In this document: one piece after another, positions 18,060 through 26,845 of the stretch
Numbering within the stretch: the stretch's first letter is position 1
Layout of the letters: each line of letters starts with the position of its first letter
NCBI RefSeq assembly: GCF_001436695.1
Contig: NZ_AYZG01000051.1
Span: 556,107-597,410 of the forward strand
From: Lactobacillus taiwanensis DSM 21401
Lineage (GTDB): Bacteria; Bacillota; Bacilli; Lactobacillales; Lactobacillaceae
Direction of reading: 5' to 3'
Length of the DNA: 41,304 nt
The notes under the pieces: model-generated
What the model was told of the DNA's origin: nothing
What the model saw: only the letters and a program-made list of their open reading frames with translations
Databases searched by the model: none
Program-made: the position numbers and the translations under genes

Positions 18060-19294
18060 TAATCAGCTTCCTCTTTACCTTTTAAAATTGTAGTAAATAT
18101 ATCACTTTTAGCTAAAATATTATCGATTGCTGTATAAAATTCACTAAAACTTAAAGATTGAATTGCCCACGCAGCTTCATTAAACGTATCATTTTCAAGA
18201 CCGTACTCAGCTTCTTCAATCGCAATTGTACTAAGATCATCAAATTCTCTAATCGTCTGAGCCAAGGCTTCTTTCTTTTGAAAGACAAATGCTTCTTCGC
18301 TTATTGGCACTTCTAGCAATTGTTTTTTAGTATTTTCTAAAAACAAATCCGGTTTGTTTGAAACACCAATAATCGTCGCAAAATTACCCTCTGTAGTATA
18401 AGATACTTGCAATTCCATTGGCGAATTTAAGACTCCCTGTTTTTGCATTTCTTCAAACCAAGTACTAGTTACCCCTAATTTGGCTTGCAGCATCATTTCC
18501 AAGATGCTTTGCGCTGTACTATTTCGCAAACCCAATTTTTCAAAATTTGGCAATCTTATTCCTATTCCAACACGAGAAGTAGTTAAAGAAGAGTCTAAGA
18601 TTGTTTGATGTTGCTTCTTAGGATTTACAAGCGCGGCTTTTTTTTGCTTAACTTTTTTAGAAATCAAATACTTTCTTTCAAGCTTTCCTACTTCACGCAA
18701 GATTTCTTTAGTTTGATTATCGCTAAATCCGCCACAAGCAACAAATTCCATTTTGCCACTAACATAATTATTATCATAAATCTCTTGCAAAATTTCTGGT
18801 GTCATTTTTTTCAGGCTGTTTTTGGTACCAGTTAAGTCTTCTGCTAAATTAGTCTTCGGAAACATCATCTGCATCAATTCATAGTTAACTTGCCAGTTAG
18901 GATCATCTTGATACATAGCTAACTCTTGAGCAATAATCTTTGCTTCTTTAGAAACATTGCTTTTAGTAAAATGTGTTGTTCCTACTAATTCAAAAATCAA
19001 TGGTAAAACCTGGCGCCAATGATCGGTAAAACTAGCATAAAACATTGTTTCATTGTATGTAGTAAAGGCATTCGTAGACGCACCAATTTCTTCAAATTGT
19101 TGTGAAATATCGCCATTCTTTTTAGCAAATAATTTATGCTCCAAAAAATGAGCTCCCCCACATAATTTCTGTGGATTGCTACCACCAAAATCCACAATAA
19201 TTCCCATAAATTTTTGAGCAAAAAGTGGTCTGCGAATTACTTTTGCTCGAAAACCAGAACTATAGTCTCTGGTTGTTACATCTAATTTTTTCAT
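18059..19294 (-). CDS. ymfH: M16 family zinc peptidase YmfH
   Basis: Pitrilysin-family protease. The inverted zinc motif HxxEH is present as HFLEH near residues 49-53, with downstream acidic residues for the third ligand, and the two-lobed M16 fold continues to residue 411. YmfF/YmfH pairs resemble processing peptidases in which one subunit is catalytic and the other is not; YmfH is the catalytic one. Annotation pipelines associate the pair with EF-P aminopentanol modification. I start at ATG 19294, which overlaps the ymfF stop as ATGA; a TTG nine bases earlier is possible. The broken ymfF upstream may reduce its translation by loss of coupling. Confidence 0.88.
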   Translation of the reverse strand: MKKLDVTTRDYSSGFRAKVIRRPLFAQKFMGIIVDFGGSNPQKLCGGAHFLEHKLFAKKNGDISQQFEEIGASTNAFTTYNETMFYASFTDHWRQVLPLIFELVGTTHFTKSNVSKEAKIIAQELAMYQDDPNWQVNYELMQMMFPKTNLAEDLTGTKNSLKKMTPEILQEIYDNNYVSGKMEFVACGGFSDNQTKEILREVGKLERKYLISKKVKQKKAALVNPKKQHQTILDSSLTTSRVGIGIRLPNFEKLGLRNSTAQSILEMMLQAKLGVTSTWFEEMQKQGVLNSPMELQVSYTTEGNFATIIGVSNKPDLFLENTKKQLLEVPISEEAFVFQKKEALAQTIREFDDLSTIAIEEAEYGLENDTFNEAAWAIQSLSFSEFYTAIDNILAKSDIFTTILKGKEEAD

Positions 19295-20504
19295 TTTAAA
19301 CAATAGCTTTCATTAAAGTACAATTTTTGACTAAATTCGATTAATTTATCAATTTTGAAGCGTTCAACTTCCTTAATTCTTTCTGCGAAAGAATGGTCAT
19401 AGCCTCTAAGAGCATTTGCTAACATTTGAATTAATATCAAATCTTGACGATCAGCGCTTATTTGATAATTACGCTTCAAAGCAACCTTGGCTTTTTCAAA
19501 GACATCCTTATCTACTTTTCCGTTTTGAACTGCCGCTACACCACCTTTTATTGCCTTAGTTGCTGCTGCTACTTTATCTTTTGCAATACCTGTACTAATC
19601 AAGAAAAGAGAATTATTAACATAATTAGTGGCATCAATTGCATAAGCTGCACCCAATTTTTTTCTAACTTCAGTAAACAATTTAGAAGATTCATCCCCAG
19701 CAAGATATTCACCTAAAAAGAGTCCACCAAATTGCTTAAACGATACTGGTAAAGACTGATCATAACCATAACCAATCAACAATTGTGCTTGTTCGCTTCT
19801 AAATTGGATTTTCTTTTCAATTGGATCTTCTTTGGTTGGAATAGCAAGAGTCGGTACCACAAAATCATCAAAATATCCTGCCCAATCAAGTTGCTCTTGA
19901 ACTAAATCAGTCAAGCTATCAGGATCTTGAGCTTGTCCTAAACAAAAAGCGGGAGCATTTTTCAAAGTATCGAAAAATGATTTAACCTCTTCTAAGCTAG
20001 TATTTCTGAGTGTTTTTTTATCACCAAAAACACTGTTTTGATAATTTGGAGTATCTCGATACCAAGTATTAAAAAATCCATTTAGAGCATAATTAGCTGG
20101 CAATTCATAATATTGTTTTTCTTCTTGTCCAAGCTGTCTTTTCGCTAACTCAAGTAATTGTTCATCAAACAATGGTTCTTTTACTACTTTGAAAAAAGCA
20201 TCCATGACTACTTGATAATTATAATCTGGATCTAAGATTTCACGTGGCTCAACAAAATTTATTGTATAGAAAATAATAATTTGGTTTCCAAATACTTCTG
20301 GAAAAACCTGCAAACTTGCATTATACAGATTAGAAAATGTTCTTGCTTGAACCTTAATTCCAGGAAATGCTTTACTTGCATTGCCTTGCATACACGCCAA
20401 AATATTTGCTAAAGCTAAAGTTTTTTATCTAAAGGCAAACGCAAAAAACAGCCCAAAGTGGCTGTTTTAAATTTTAAATTATGGTCAATTGAAATATTTG
20501 TCAT
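19291..20504 (-). pseudogene. ymfF: M16 peptidase-like partner YmfF, frameshifted near its start
   Basis: The intact reading would start at ATG 20504, two bases after the ftsK stop, and encode MTNISIDHNLKFKTATLGCF followed by LRLPLDKK. There the frame hits TAG. Re-reading one base restores TLALANIL...ACMQGNASKAF and a 369-codon frame to 19291, giving about 404 residues, a normal YmfF length. The break is in an A6 run (20421-20426) where seven A would keep the frame. No HxxEH zinc motif is present, as expected for the non-catalytic partner of YmfH. A restart at an internal ATG (20391) could yield a protein lacking the first strands. It may be a real mutation, a sequencing or assembly error in a homopolymer, or low-efficiency slippage. 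Confidence 0.82.
20443..20468 (-). terminator. Terminator-like hairpin inside the ymfF coding start
   Basis: On the minus strand AAAACAGCC (20468-20460) pairs perfectly with GGCTGTTTT (20453-20445) around a six-base loop, and the 3' arm runs into six U. It lies 36 bases into ymfF and 39 after the ftsK stop. It may attenuate transcription into ymfF-ymfH or may simply be coding sequence. Confidence 0.6.
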
Positions 20505-20506
20505 AA

Positions 20507-22939
20507 TTACTTTTCATCATCCTTTTCTGGTGGAATAAGTACTTGTCTAGGTTTTGATCCTTCAGAAGGTCCCACAATGCCTTTAGCTTCCATTGCATCA
20601 ACAATTCTTGCCGCACGATTATAACCAATTCTAAATCGACGTTGTAGCATTGATACACTTGCTGACTGCTGTTTTCTTACTAAGGCTACTGCTTGATCGT
20701 AAAACTCATCTTTTGGTTCATCGTCATCATTAGTCTGAGAGTCAGAATCATTCTTCGATGGAATCATATCTTCGTTGTATACTGCTTCTTGTTGTTCCTT
20801 TACCCAAGATACTATTTTTTCTACCTCTGTTACTGAAATAAAGGCTCCCTGAACACGTTCAGGCTTAGCTGCACCGATTGGCAAAAAAAGCATATCTCCA
20901 CGTCCTAAGAGCTTTTCAGCGCCAACCTGATCCAAAATAGTACGTGAGTCAACCCCGCTAGAAACAGCAAAAGAAATTCTTGACGGTACATTTGCCTTAA
21001 TTAAACCAGTAATAACATCTACACTGGGACGTTGAGTTGCTAAAATCATATGAATTCCAGCTGCTCGAGCCATTTGAGCTAAACGAACAATTGCATCTTC
21101 TACATCATGACCAGCAACCATCATTAAGTCACTTAGCTCATCAACAATTACCACAATATACGGCAGTTTTTCCATTACTGAATTATTTTTATCAGCATTA
21201 TTCTCGGCCACCTTTTGATTATATTCAGTAATATTACGCACACCACCAGTAGCAAATAGTTGGTAGCGCCGTTCCATTTCCTTAACAGTTTTTCTTAAGG
21301 CATTTGTAGCTAGTTTAGCATCAGTAACAACTGGAATTAATAAATGAGGAATTCCATTATAGACAGATAATTCCACCATCTTCGGATCAATTAAAACTAA
21401 TTTGACATCTTCTGGATAAGACTTCATCAAAATACTCGTAATAATCGTATTTATTGCTACAGATTTTCCTGATCCAGTAGATCCAGCAATTAATAAGTGA
21501 GGCATTTTACGTAAATCAGCTGATATTACTTTTCCTTCAACATCTTTACCAAGCGGTACATCCAATGAAAGATCTTTTGCTTTAGGATCTTGATGGATCA
21601 TTACGTCTTTAAATGATACTGCAGAAGTAGTTCGATTAGGTACTTCAATTCCAATTAAAGGCTTACCTGGAATTGGTGCTTCAATACGAATATCTTTAGC
21701 AGCCAAAGCTAAGGCCAGATCATCTGCCAAATTTACAATTTTACTTACTTTTACACCAACAGCTGGCTGTACTTCATAACGAGTAACAGTCGGCCCTAAA
21801 ACTGCCTTTTTCACAATTACATGAACACCAAAGCTCTTAAAAGTAGACTCCAAAACTTCTGTGTTTTTTTGAATCAATGCTTTGTCTTGACTTTGGTCAA
21901 CATTTTTTATAGATGCTAGCAAATTAATTGGCGGTTTTTTATAATTGGCATTTTTAGTTTGCGTACCTTGTTTAGTTTCTAAGTCGCCGTGATCAACATT
22001 TTGAAGTTCTTGTTTCATCTTTTGATCTTCTTCGGCATAAGAATGTGATATTGGTAAATTCTCAGTCAAAGAATCATGGACTTCTGGTTCTAGTGTAGAT
22101 GCATTATCCTGAGAAACTTCAATTTGAGGTTCAAAGCGAGGAACATTGTCTTCTTTGTCATTCTTCTTAGTTTTAGTTGAAAAAGGATCGGAAGTGAAAT
22201 CAGCCGTACTTGGAAAGGTTTCGTCGCGATCATCTAATGGATCCATCAGTTTTTCTCGATTATTTAACTTCTCTTGCTTATTCTGCTCATGCTTTTCAAC
22301 TAGATCATCATATTTACTTTTTATAGCAACTCCAGCATCTTTATTTTTTTCAATTACTAACTGTGAACCCTTTTGAAAGCCTGATAATAAAGTTGCAAAT
22401 TTGACATTGCAAATCATCAAAATACCTACTAGCATCATCAAAAAAGATAAAGCTTCTGCGCCAATAGTTCCTAAAATTGGAAAGATAAATTGATACAGAA
22501 TACTACCAATTAATCCACCACCAACTTTAGTAGTAATTTGAGCTCGAGCAAATTCTTCACCAATTGAGGTTAAGAAGGCATTTAAAAAGCCTTGATGAAT
22601 CATCATTTGATTAAAAACGCGAGCACTTTCCCATAGTAATAAACCTAAATAGAAGATCCCTAATCCACTACCCCGCTTTAGACTAAAGTGAGGTGGTTGA
22701 TTATAAATAATCATGATTAAGCCAAAAAGACCAAGGATAATGCTAGCTAAATAGTGACTATCGCCAACAAAGAATCGAATTAAGTTAATCAACTGTTGAC
22801 TAAACAAACCGAAATGAACGCAACTTAAAACAGCTACCAAAACAAGTACTATTCCCGTAAGAACCCATTCCATACTTTGTTTTTTCTTTTTGGTAGTTGT
22901 CTTCTTTCTTTTTGACCTGCGTTTTCGCTTTTTAGCCAT
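20507..22939 (-). CDS. ftsK: DNA translocase FtsK/SpoIIIE
   Basis: Septum-located motor that pumps chromosomal DNA clear of the closing division site. Starting at ATG 22939 (behind GAGAAGGTG) it has 810 residues: a very basic N-terminus, four membrane helices (about 25-180), a charged variable linker, then the RecA-like motor with Walker A AGSTGSGKSVAI (about 485-496) and Walker B YIVVIVDELSDLMM. The C-terminal gamma winged helix (about 745-810) includes LQRRFRIGYNRAARIVDAME and would read the orienting DNA motif. A TTG one codon earlier is ignored. It is followed two bases later by the ymfF start. Confidence 0.96.
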   Translation of the reverse strand: MAKKRKRRSKRKKTTTKKKKQSMEWVLTGIVLVLVAVLSCVHFGLFSQQLINLIRFFVGDSHYLASIILGLFGLIMIIYNQPPHFSLKRGSGLGIFYLGLLLWESARVFNQMMIHQGFLNAFLTSIGEEFARAQITTKVGGGLIGSILYQFIFPILGTIGAEALSFLMMLVGILMICNVKFATLLSGFQKGSQLVIEKNKDAGVAIKSKYDDLVEKHEQNKQEKLNNREKLMDPLDDRDETFPSTADFTSDPFSTKTKKNDKEDNVPRFEPQIEVSQDNASTLEPEVHDSLTENLPISHSYAEEDQKMKQELQNVDHGDLETKQGTQTKNANYKKPPINLLASIKNVDQSQDKALIQKNTEVLESTFKSFGVHVIVKKAVLGPTVTRYEVQPAVGVKVSKIVNLADDLALALAAKDIRIEAPIPGKPLIGIEVPNRTTSAVSFKDVMIHQDPKAKDLSLDVPLGKDVEGKVISADLRKMPHLLIAGSTGSGKSVAINTIITSILMKSYPEDVKLVLIDPKMVELSVYNGIPHLLIPVVTDAKLATNALRKTVKEMERRYQLFATGGVRNITEYNQKVAENNADKNNSVMEKLPYIVVIVDELSDLMMVAGHDVEDAIVRLAQMARAAGIHMILATQRPSVDVITGLIKANVPSRISFAVSSGVDSRTILDQVGAEKLLGRGDMLFLPIGAAKPERVQGAFISVTEVEKIVSWVKEQQEAVYNEDMIPSKNDSDSQTNDDDEPKDEFYDQAVALVRKQQSASVSMLQRRFRIGYNRAARIVDAMEAKGIVGPSEGSKPRQVLIPPEKDDEK

Positions 22940-22960
22940 CAAGACACCTTCTCAATCTGT

Positions 22961-23395
22961 TTAATTATCATCTTTATCTTTTTCATCATTTTTGTTTAGT
23001 TCATTAAAGTTTGATTTGAAGCTAAGATTTACAGGATGATCTAAAGTTAATTGGGTAATTTCATAAGTTAGAGTTTCAATTTGTTCTACTAGTGGTCTAG
23101 AAAGTAATTGATAATCTGATGGCTCTAAATCGGATCCATCACCAAAGTAATCAATAAATTGAACAACTCTCGTAACAACGCCACTAACGGTAAAGTCTCC
23201 CGGAGCTGGCGCAACTTCGAATGGAACAGCAATTTCAAAATACTTACCATTCTTTCCTTCATCTTGAGTTCCATCATCCAAATCTTGGTAAACTTGTCTC
23301 AAAGAAACATTAACTTCATTCTTTACTTGCTGCTCGTCATTCAAATCGTAATGAAATGCTCTTACAACAATTGGGGTCATATTTTTAAAATCCAT
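22961..23395 (-). CDS. DUF1149 family protein (SecB-like fold)
   Basis: A 144-residue soluble protein resembling the DUF1149 family of lactobacilli and streptococci, which has been related to the SecB chaperone fold. No catalytic motif is visible. The centre has a beta-rich YFEIAVPFEVAPAPGDFTVSG segment and a conserved PLVEQIETLTYEITQL helix, and the last 15 residues are Asp/Lys/Asn-rich and probably disordered. It lies between trmL and ftsK on the same transcript, with gaps of 2 and 21 bp. A chaperone role is only suggested by fold; function is otherwise unknown. Confidence 0.75.
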   Translation of the reverse strand: MDFKNMTPIVVRAFHYDLNDEQQVKNEVNVSLRQVYQDLDDGTQDEGKNGKYFEIAVPFEVAPAPGDFTVSGVVTRVVQFIDYFGDGSDLEPSDYQLLSRPLVEQIETLTYEITQLTLDHPVNLSFKSNFNELNKNDEKDKDDN

Positions 23396-23397
23396 TT

Positions 23398-23955
23398 TTA
23401 CTTATCTCCTAAATTTCTTTCATAACGTTCTGGACGGTTATAATTATCTTTCAACTTATCATTTTCATAATGATGGCTCTTTTCCATATTTGGAAAACCT
23501 TGCTGTCTTAAAGCTTCTAATAAAACCATGGCAACTGAATTTGATAAATTATAGCAACGAATATTATCAGACATCGGAATTCGTAGATTACGATCATAAT
23601 ACTCTCTCATGAAAGTTTCTGGTAAACCAGTTGTTTCTTTTCCAAAAACAAAATAATAATCTTTATCAGGATCAGTATAGTCTACTTGAGCATAATTCTT
23701 AGAAGAAAACTTTGAAATTAAGTACATCTCATCATTTGGACCTAGAGTTTTCAAAAACGTTTCTAAATCATCATGCATTTTAATATCGACTTTGTCCCAA
23801 TAATCTAGACCGGCACGTTTCATTTTCTTGTTATCAATTTGAAAACCTAATGGTTCAATTAAATCCAAAACTGTATTGGTACCAGCACAAGTACGAGCAA
23901 TATTTCCAGTATTTGCTGGCATTAGTGGTTCATATAGTACAACATGATTAGTCAT
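23398..23955 (-). CDS. trmL: tRNA (cytidine/uridine-34 2'-O)-methyltransferase TrmL
   Basis: SPOUT-class enzyme that methylates the 2'-OH of the wobble nucleotide in some tRNA-Leu species. The 185 residues show the three family motifs: NTGNIARTC near residue 15, FGKETTGLP near 105 and IPMSDNIRCYNLSNSVAMVL near 130-150, which together form the trefoil-knot SAM site. I use ATG 23955, seven bases after AAAGGAG; a TTG one codon earlier is disfavoured. It opens the long operon to pgsA, but a terminator hairpin of the preceding gene ends only about 18 bp upstream, leaving no room for a separate promoter. Confidence 0.93.
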   Translation of the reverse strand: MTNHVVLYEPLMPANTGNIARTCAGTNTVLDLIEPLGFQIDNKKMKRAGLDYWDKVDIKMHDDLETFLKTLGPNDEMYLISKFSSKNYAQVDYTDPDKDYYFVFGKETTGLPETFMREYYDRNLRIPMSDNIRCYNLSNSVAMVLLEALRQQGFPNMEKSHHYENDKLKDNYNRPERYERNLGDK

Positions 23956-23972
23956 CAAAAAACTCCTTTTGT

Positions 23973-24010
23973 AAAAAAACGTAGCACCTGTAGAAAGGCA
24001 AGTACCACGC
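23973..24010 (-). terminator. Intrinsic terminator after the AI-2E family gene
   Basis: An 8-9 bp stem with several G-U pairs (24009-24002 with 23988-23980) is followed on the minus strand by seven U. It lies between the AI-2E family stop and the trmL ribosome site. Confidence 0.65.
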
Positions 24011-24016
24011 TTATTT

Positions 24017-25207
24017 TTAATTTGATTCTTTAGGTTTCAAATCATTATCATTATCTGATACTGATATTTCTTCATAAAGGTTAGAAATTTTACGATAGTA
24101 ATTAAATAGTCTAGTTACAATAATTTTAACTACTGCATAAACAGGAATTGCAAAAATTACGCCCCATAGTCCTGCAACGGCACTCGCTCCAATCAATAAT
24201 AAAATTGTTGTAACAGGATTCATGTTCATCTTATTCCCCATTACTAATGGAGAAATAACACGACCTTCAAGGGTTTGCTCAATTGCGAAAACTATTAAAA
24301 TTTTAACCAGCATCATTGGCGAATTAATTAACCCCAGAATAATTGCTGGAACAAATGCAATAAAGGTCCCAAAATATGGAATCATATTTAATATACCTGC
24401 TAAAACAGCTAAAGTAATTCCATAATTTAACCCAATAATCGAATAACCTATCGCAAACATCACTACAACCCAAAAGGCAACAGTAATTTGTCCCCTAATG
24501 TAAGCAGCAACTGCTCCATTAATATCACTAAGTAAGCTTGAAAAACTCGGTTGTAGTCTTTGAGGAGCGAACTTAGTCACATACGGATTCAAGCGATGGC
24601 CATCTTTTAACATAAAGAATAAAACAAACGGTGCTGTTAACAGAGTCATAAAAATCATTGTAATTACATTAACAGCAGAGGATAAATTGCTCAAAGCTAA
24701 ATTAAAGCTATCTTGACCAGTTTTAAACATTTTGGTTTGTGCATCAGAAATAGCATGATTAATTCCCCCACGTACTCCATTTAAGCGCGGATCGCGGATC
24801 ATCTTTTCAAAACCTTTTTGAGCATCCTGCCAATAAGTTGGCCAATTTTTAATTAAAGAATCAGTCTGATGTTGAATAATTGGAATTAGCGTATTAATAA
24901 TCCAAATTAGTCCACCTAAAACAATTACAAATAACAAAATAATTGTAATAATACGGGGCACTTTTAATTTCTTTTCCATCCAATCAACTACTGGATTCAT
25001 TAAATAATACTGAATGGATGCCACTAATACTGGTGGCAAAATTGCATTAAAAAATGTCCAGAAAGGATTTAACACAAATGAAATTTGGTTAAATACCAGA
25101 ATAATTAAAAAGAACAACAAGATATTAAGTAATGCTATGCTAAAACGATTATTTAAAAACCATTTCACAAAGATATTACTTGTATGATGATGTTTCTTTA
25201 CCTCCAT
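24017..25207 (-). CDS. AI-2E family (PerM/YueF-type) membrane protein
   Basis: A 396-residue polytopic protein with about eight hydrophobic segments: two near the N-terminus (about 17-40 and 50-67), one near 80-105, then a soluble loop (about 110-175) and a cluster of helices from 180 to 370. The family-typical GILNMIPYFGTFIAFVPAIILGL and EGRVISPLVMGNKMNMNPVTT segments are present (first quoted only in outline). Family members export autoinducer-2 or act as Na+/H+ antiporters; the substrate here cannot be assigned. The hydrophilic C-terminus contains NDNDLKPKESN. Downstream of the GutA-like gene by 18 bp, probably co-transcribed. Confidence 0.88.
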   Translation of the reverse strand: MEVKKHHHTSNIFVKWFLNNRFSIALLNILLFFLIILVFNQISFVLNPFWTFFNAILPPVLVASIQYYLMNPVVDWMEKKLKVPRIITIILLFVIVLGGLIWIINTLIPIIQHQTDSLIKNWPTYWQDAQKGFEKMIRDPRLNGVRGGINHAISDAQTKMFKTGQDSFNLALSNLSSAVNVITMIFMTLLTAPFVLFFMLKDGHRLNPYVTKFAPQRLQPSFSSLLSDINGAVAAYIRGQITVAFWVVVMFAIGYSIIGLNYGITLAVLAGILNMIPYFGTFIAFVPAIILGLINSPMMLVKILIVFAIEQTLEGRVISPLVMGNKMNMNPVTTILLLIGASAVAGLWGVIFAIPVYAVVKIIVTRLFNYYRKISNLYEEISVSDNDNDLKPKESN

Positions 25208-25225
25208 AGCTTTCCTCTTATCTAT

Positions 25226-25606
25226 TTATCTATGTTCGTAGGTGATCCAGTCTCCCACTTTAAATTCAGGCATTTTTTCCTTAGGATCTTTTTCTAGATA
25301 GATCGCATTTGTCATTGGCTTCTTTGGTACTTCATCAGTAAAGACTAGTGTTGCATGTCCAATAGCCTGCATATTCATCTGTACCATTGGACCAACATAC
25401 AAAGATAAATATGTTGTCCCATCAATCGTAATTGAATCGTCTTTTTTAAAAACAAACTTTTCAACAGGTGTTGCTTGATCAAATTTTTGCAATACAGCAA
25501 CATCTCTTAGTTTATCTGTTACTTTATTATCAAATAAAATTACGATATTATCTTTTGGATCTAATGCCTCTGATCCAATAGCAGTAATTGTAGAATTCCA
25601 TTTCAT
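25226..25606 (-). CDS. Stand-alone GutA-like protein (glucitol/sorbitol PTS IIA fold) lacking the phospho-histidine
   Basis: A 126-residue protein that follows the IIA-Gut family pattern: ITAIGSEAL at the start, IVILFDNKV, ITIDGTTYLSLYVG, the diagnostic MQAIGHATLVF and a C-terminal FKVGDWITYEHR. In E. coli GutA the phosphorylated histidine lies in CFIHCHG; by eye the matching stretch here is AVLQKFDQ, so that histidine appears replaced by Gln. No EIIB/EIIC sorbitol genes are nearby. It is therefore unlikely to be a working PTS phosphocarrier and may be a regulator or binding protein. ATG 25606 follows AGGAGAGG; a TTG at 25615 lies too close to it. Confidence 0.78.
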   Translation of the reverse strand: MKWNSTITAIGSEALDPKDNIVILFDNKVTDKLRDVAVLQKFDQATPVEKFVFKKDDSITIDGTTYLSLYVGPMVQMNMQAIGHATLVFTDEVPKKPMTNAIYLEKDPKEKMPEFKVGDWITYEHR

Positions 25607-25732
25607 TTTTATCAACCTCTCCTTTAAATTTTACCATACAGCTACGTTTAGGCGATAATACTTAATTACAATTGCCTATTTCAGTTAAAAGGTAGAAAAT
25701 GAAAATGACATATTTTTAATTAGGAGGATAAT

Positions 25733-26755
25733 ATGAAAGTTTGGTTTGGTGGCTATACTAGCCATGATTCAAAAGGCATTTATACTGCAGATGCAGAAAA
25801 TAATGGAAATGATATTAAATTAGACAATGTTAAAAATATTGTTGAACTTGATCGTCCAACTTATTTTCAACTAGTTGGCGATTTACTATTTACTATCATT
25901 CAAAATGGTAACCAAAGTGGAATTGCTACTTATCGAATTAAAGACGAAAAAGCAGAACAATTGGATACTTACCTTCATGAGGGCGCAGCTCCTTGTTATA
26001 TTAGCGTTGATCCACAAAAGCACTTAGTCTTCACTGCAAACTATCATTTAGCAACCATCAACGTTTTTTCTTACGATGAAAATGGAAAATTAACCTTCGT
26101 CACAAATGAAAAACATGAAGGACATGGACCAAGACCAGAGCAGGATGCAGCTCATCCTCATTTCTTTGATGAAACTCCAGCCGGTAATTTAGTTTCATGC
26201 GATCTTGGAATTGATGCCGTTGATTTTTATAGACTAGAGGGAGATAAATTAAAACATCTAGCTCGCTACCAAATGGAAAAGGGCTTTGGTACTCGTCATA
26301 TTACATTTTCACCTGATGGTAAAACTATGTACATTGTTGGCGAATTATCTAGTCAAGTTAATGTCGCTCATTTAAACGAACAAACTTGGGACTTTGAGGA
26401 CATTGCAACATATAAAACTATTCCTGAAGACTTTACCGATCATAATGGTGCTGCAGCAATTAGAATTTCTAAAGATGGGAAATTTATCTACGTTTCTAAT
26501 CGTGGACATGATTCAATTGCTGTCTTCAAAGTTTTAAATGATGGAAAACTTGAACTAGCTCAAAGAATTTCTGTCTTTGGTTCCTTCCCACGCGACTTCA
26601 ATTGGGATAAGAGCGAAAAATATCTTGTAGTAGCTAATCAAAATACTAATAATGCTACCTTATACCGGCGCAATTCCGAAACAGGTAGCTTAACCCCTCT
26701 TCAAAAATATATTCCTGTACCAGAAGCTACACGTGTATTATTTGAAGAAGATTAA
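25733..26755 (+). CDS. pgl: 6-phosphogluconolactonase, seven-bladed beta-propeller (YkgB/Pgl) type
   Basis: Lactonase-family protein of 340 residues expected to hydrolyse 6-phosphogluconolactone in the oxidative pentose phosphate pathway. It shows repeated propeller blades such as GAAPCYISVDPQKHLVFTAN, FGTRHITFSPDGKTMYIVGE and KDGKFIYVSNRGHDSIAVF, with the conserved HPH near residue 142 (AAHPHFFDE). Starts at ATG 25733 behind a strong AGGAGG. It is a single gene closed by its own hairpin. Beta-propeller lactonases are a broad group, so the exact lactone is by family inference. Confidence 0.9.
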   Translation: MKVWFGGYTSHDSKGIYTADAENNGNDIKLDNVKNIVELDRPTYFQLVGDLLFTIIQNGNQSGIATYRIKDEKAEQLDTYLHEGAAPCYISVDPQKHLVFTANYHLATINVFSYDENGKLTFVTNEKHEGHGPRPEQDAAHPHFFDETPAGNLVSCDLGIDAVDFYRLEGDKLKHLARYQMEKGFGTRHITFSPDGKTMYIVGELSSQVNVAHLNEQTWDFEDIATYKTIPEDFTDHNGAAAIRISKDGKFIYVSNRGHDSIAVFKVLNDGKLELAQRISVFGSFPRDFNWDKSEKYLVVANQNTNNATLYRRNSETGSLTPLQKYIPVPEATRVLFEED

Positions 26756-26792
26756 TTTTCTACAGCTATCATAAATTTTCAAAATAGTATTT

Positions 26793-26820
26793 AGCCATGT
26801 TTTTCATGGCTTTTATTTTA
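26793..26820 (+). terminator. Intrinsic terminator of pgl
   Basis: AGCCATG (26793-26799) pairs with CATGGCT (26805-26811) around a five-base T loop, followed by TTTTATTTTA. It lies 38 bp after the pgl stop. Confidence 0.75.
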
Positions 26821-26845
26821 TCTTTCTTAAAAAGCAAGTATCCAC

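Noticed and set aside
20421-20426. Programmed -1 frameshift at the A6 run in ymfF
   Set aside because: The in-frame triplets are GAT AAA AAA CTT, so the P-site codon would have to re-pair on TAA. No downstream stimulatory stem was noticed. A6 is short for transcriptional slippage. A mutation or error is simpler, though slippage is not excluded.
23973-24015. GCGTGGTAC in the trmL leader looked like a T-box (AGGGTGGNACCGCG)
   Set aside because: The upstream sequence is the end of a coding gene, with no stem I leader and no aminoacyl-tRNA or amino-acid gene downstream. It is best read as an ordinary terminator hairpin.
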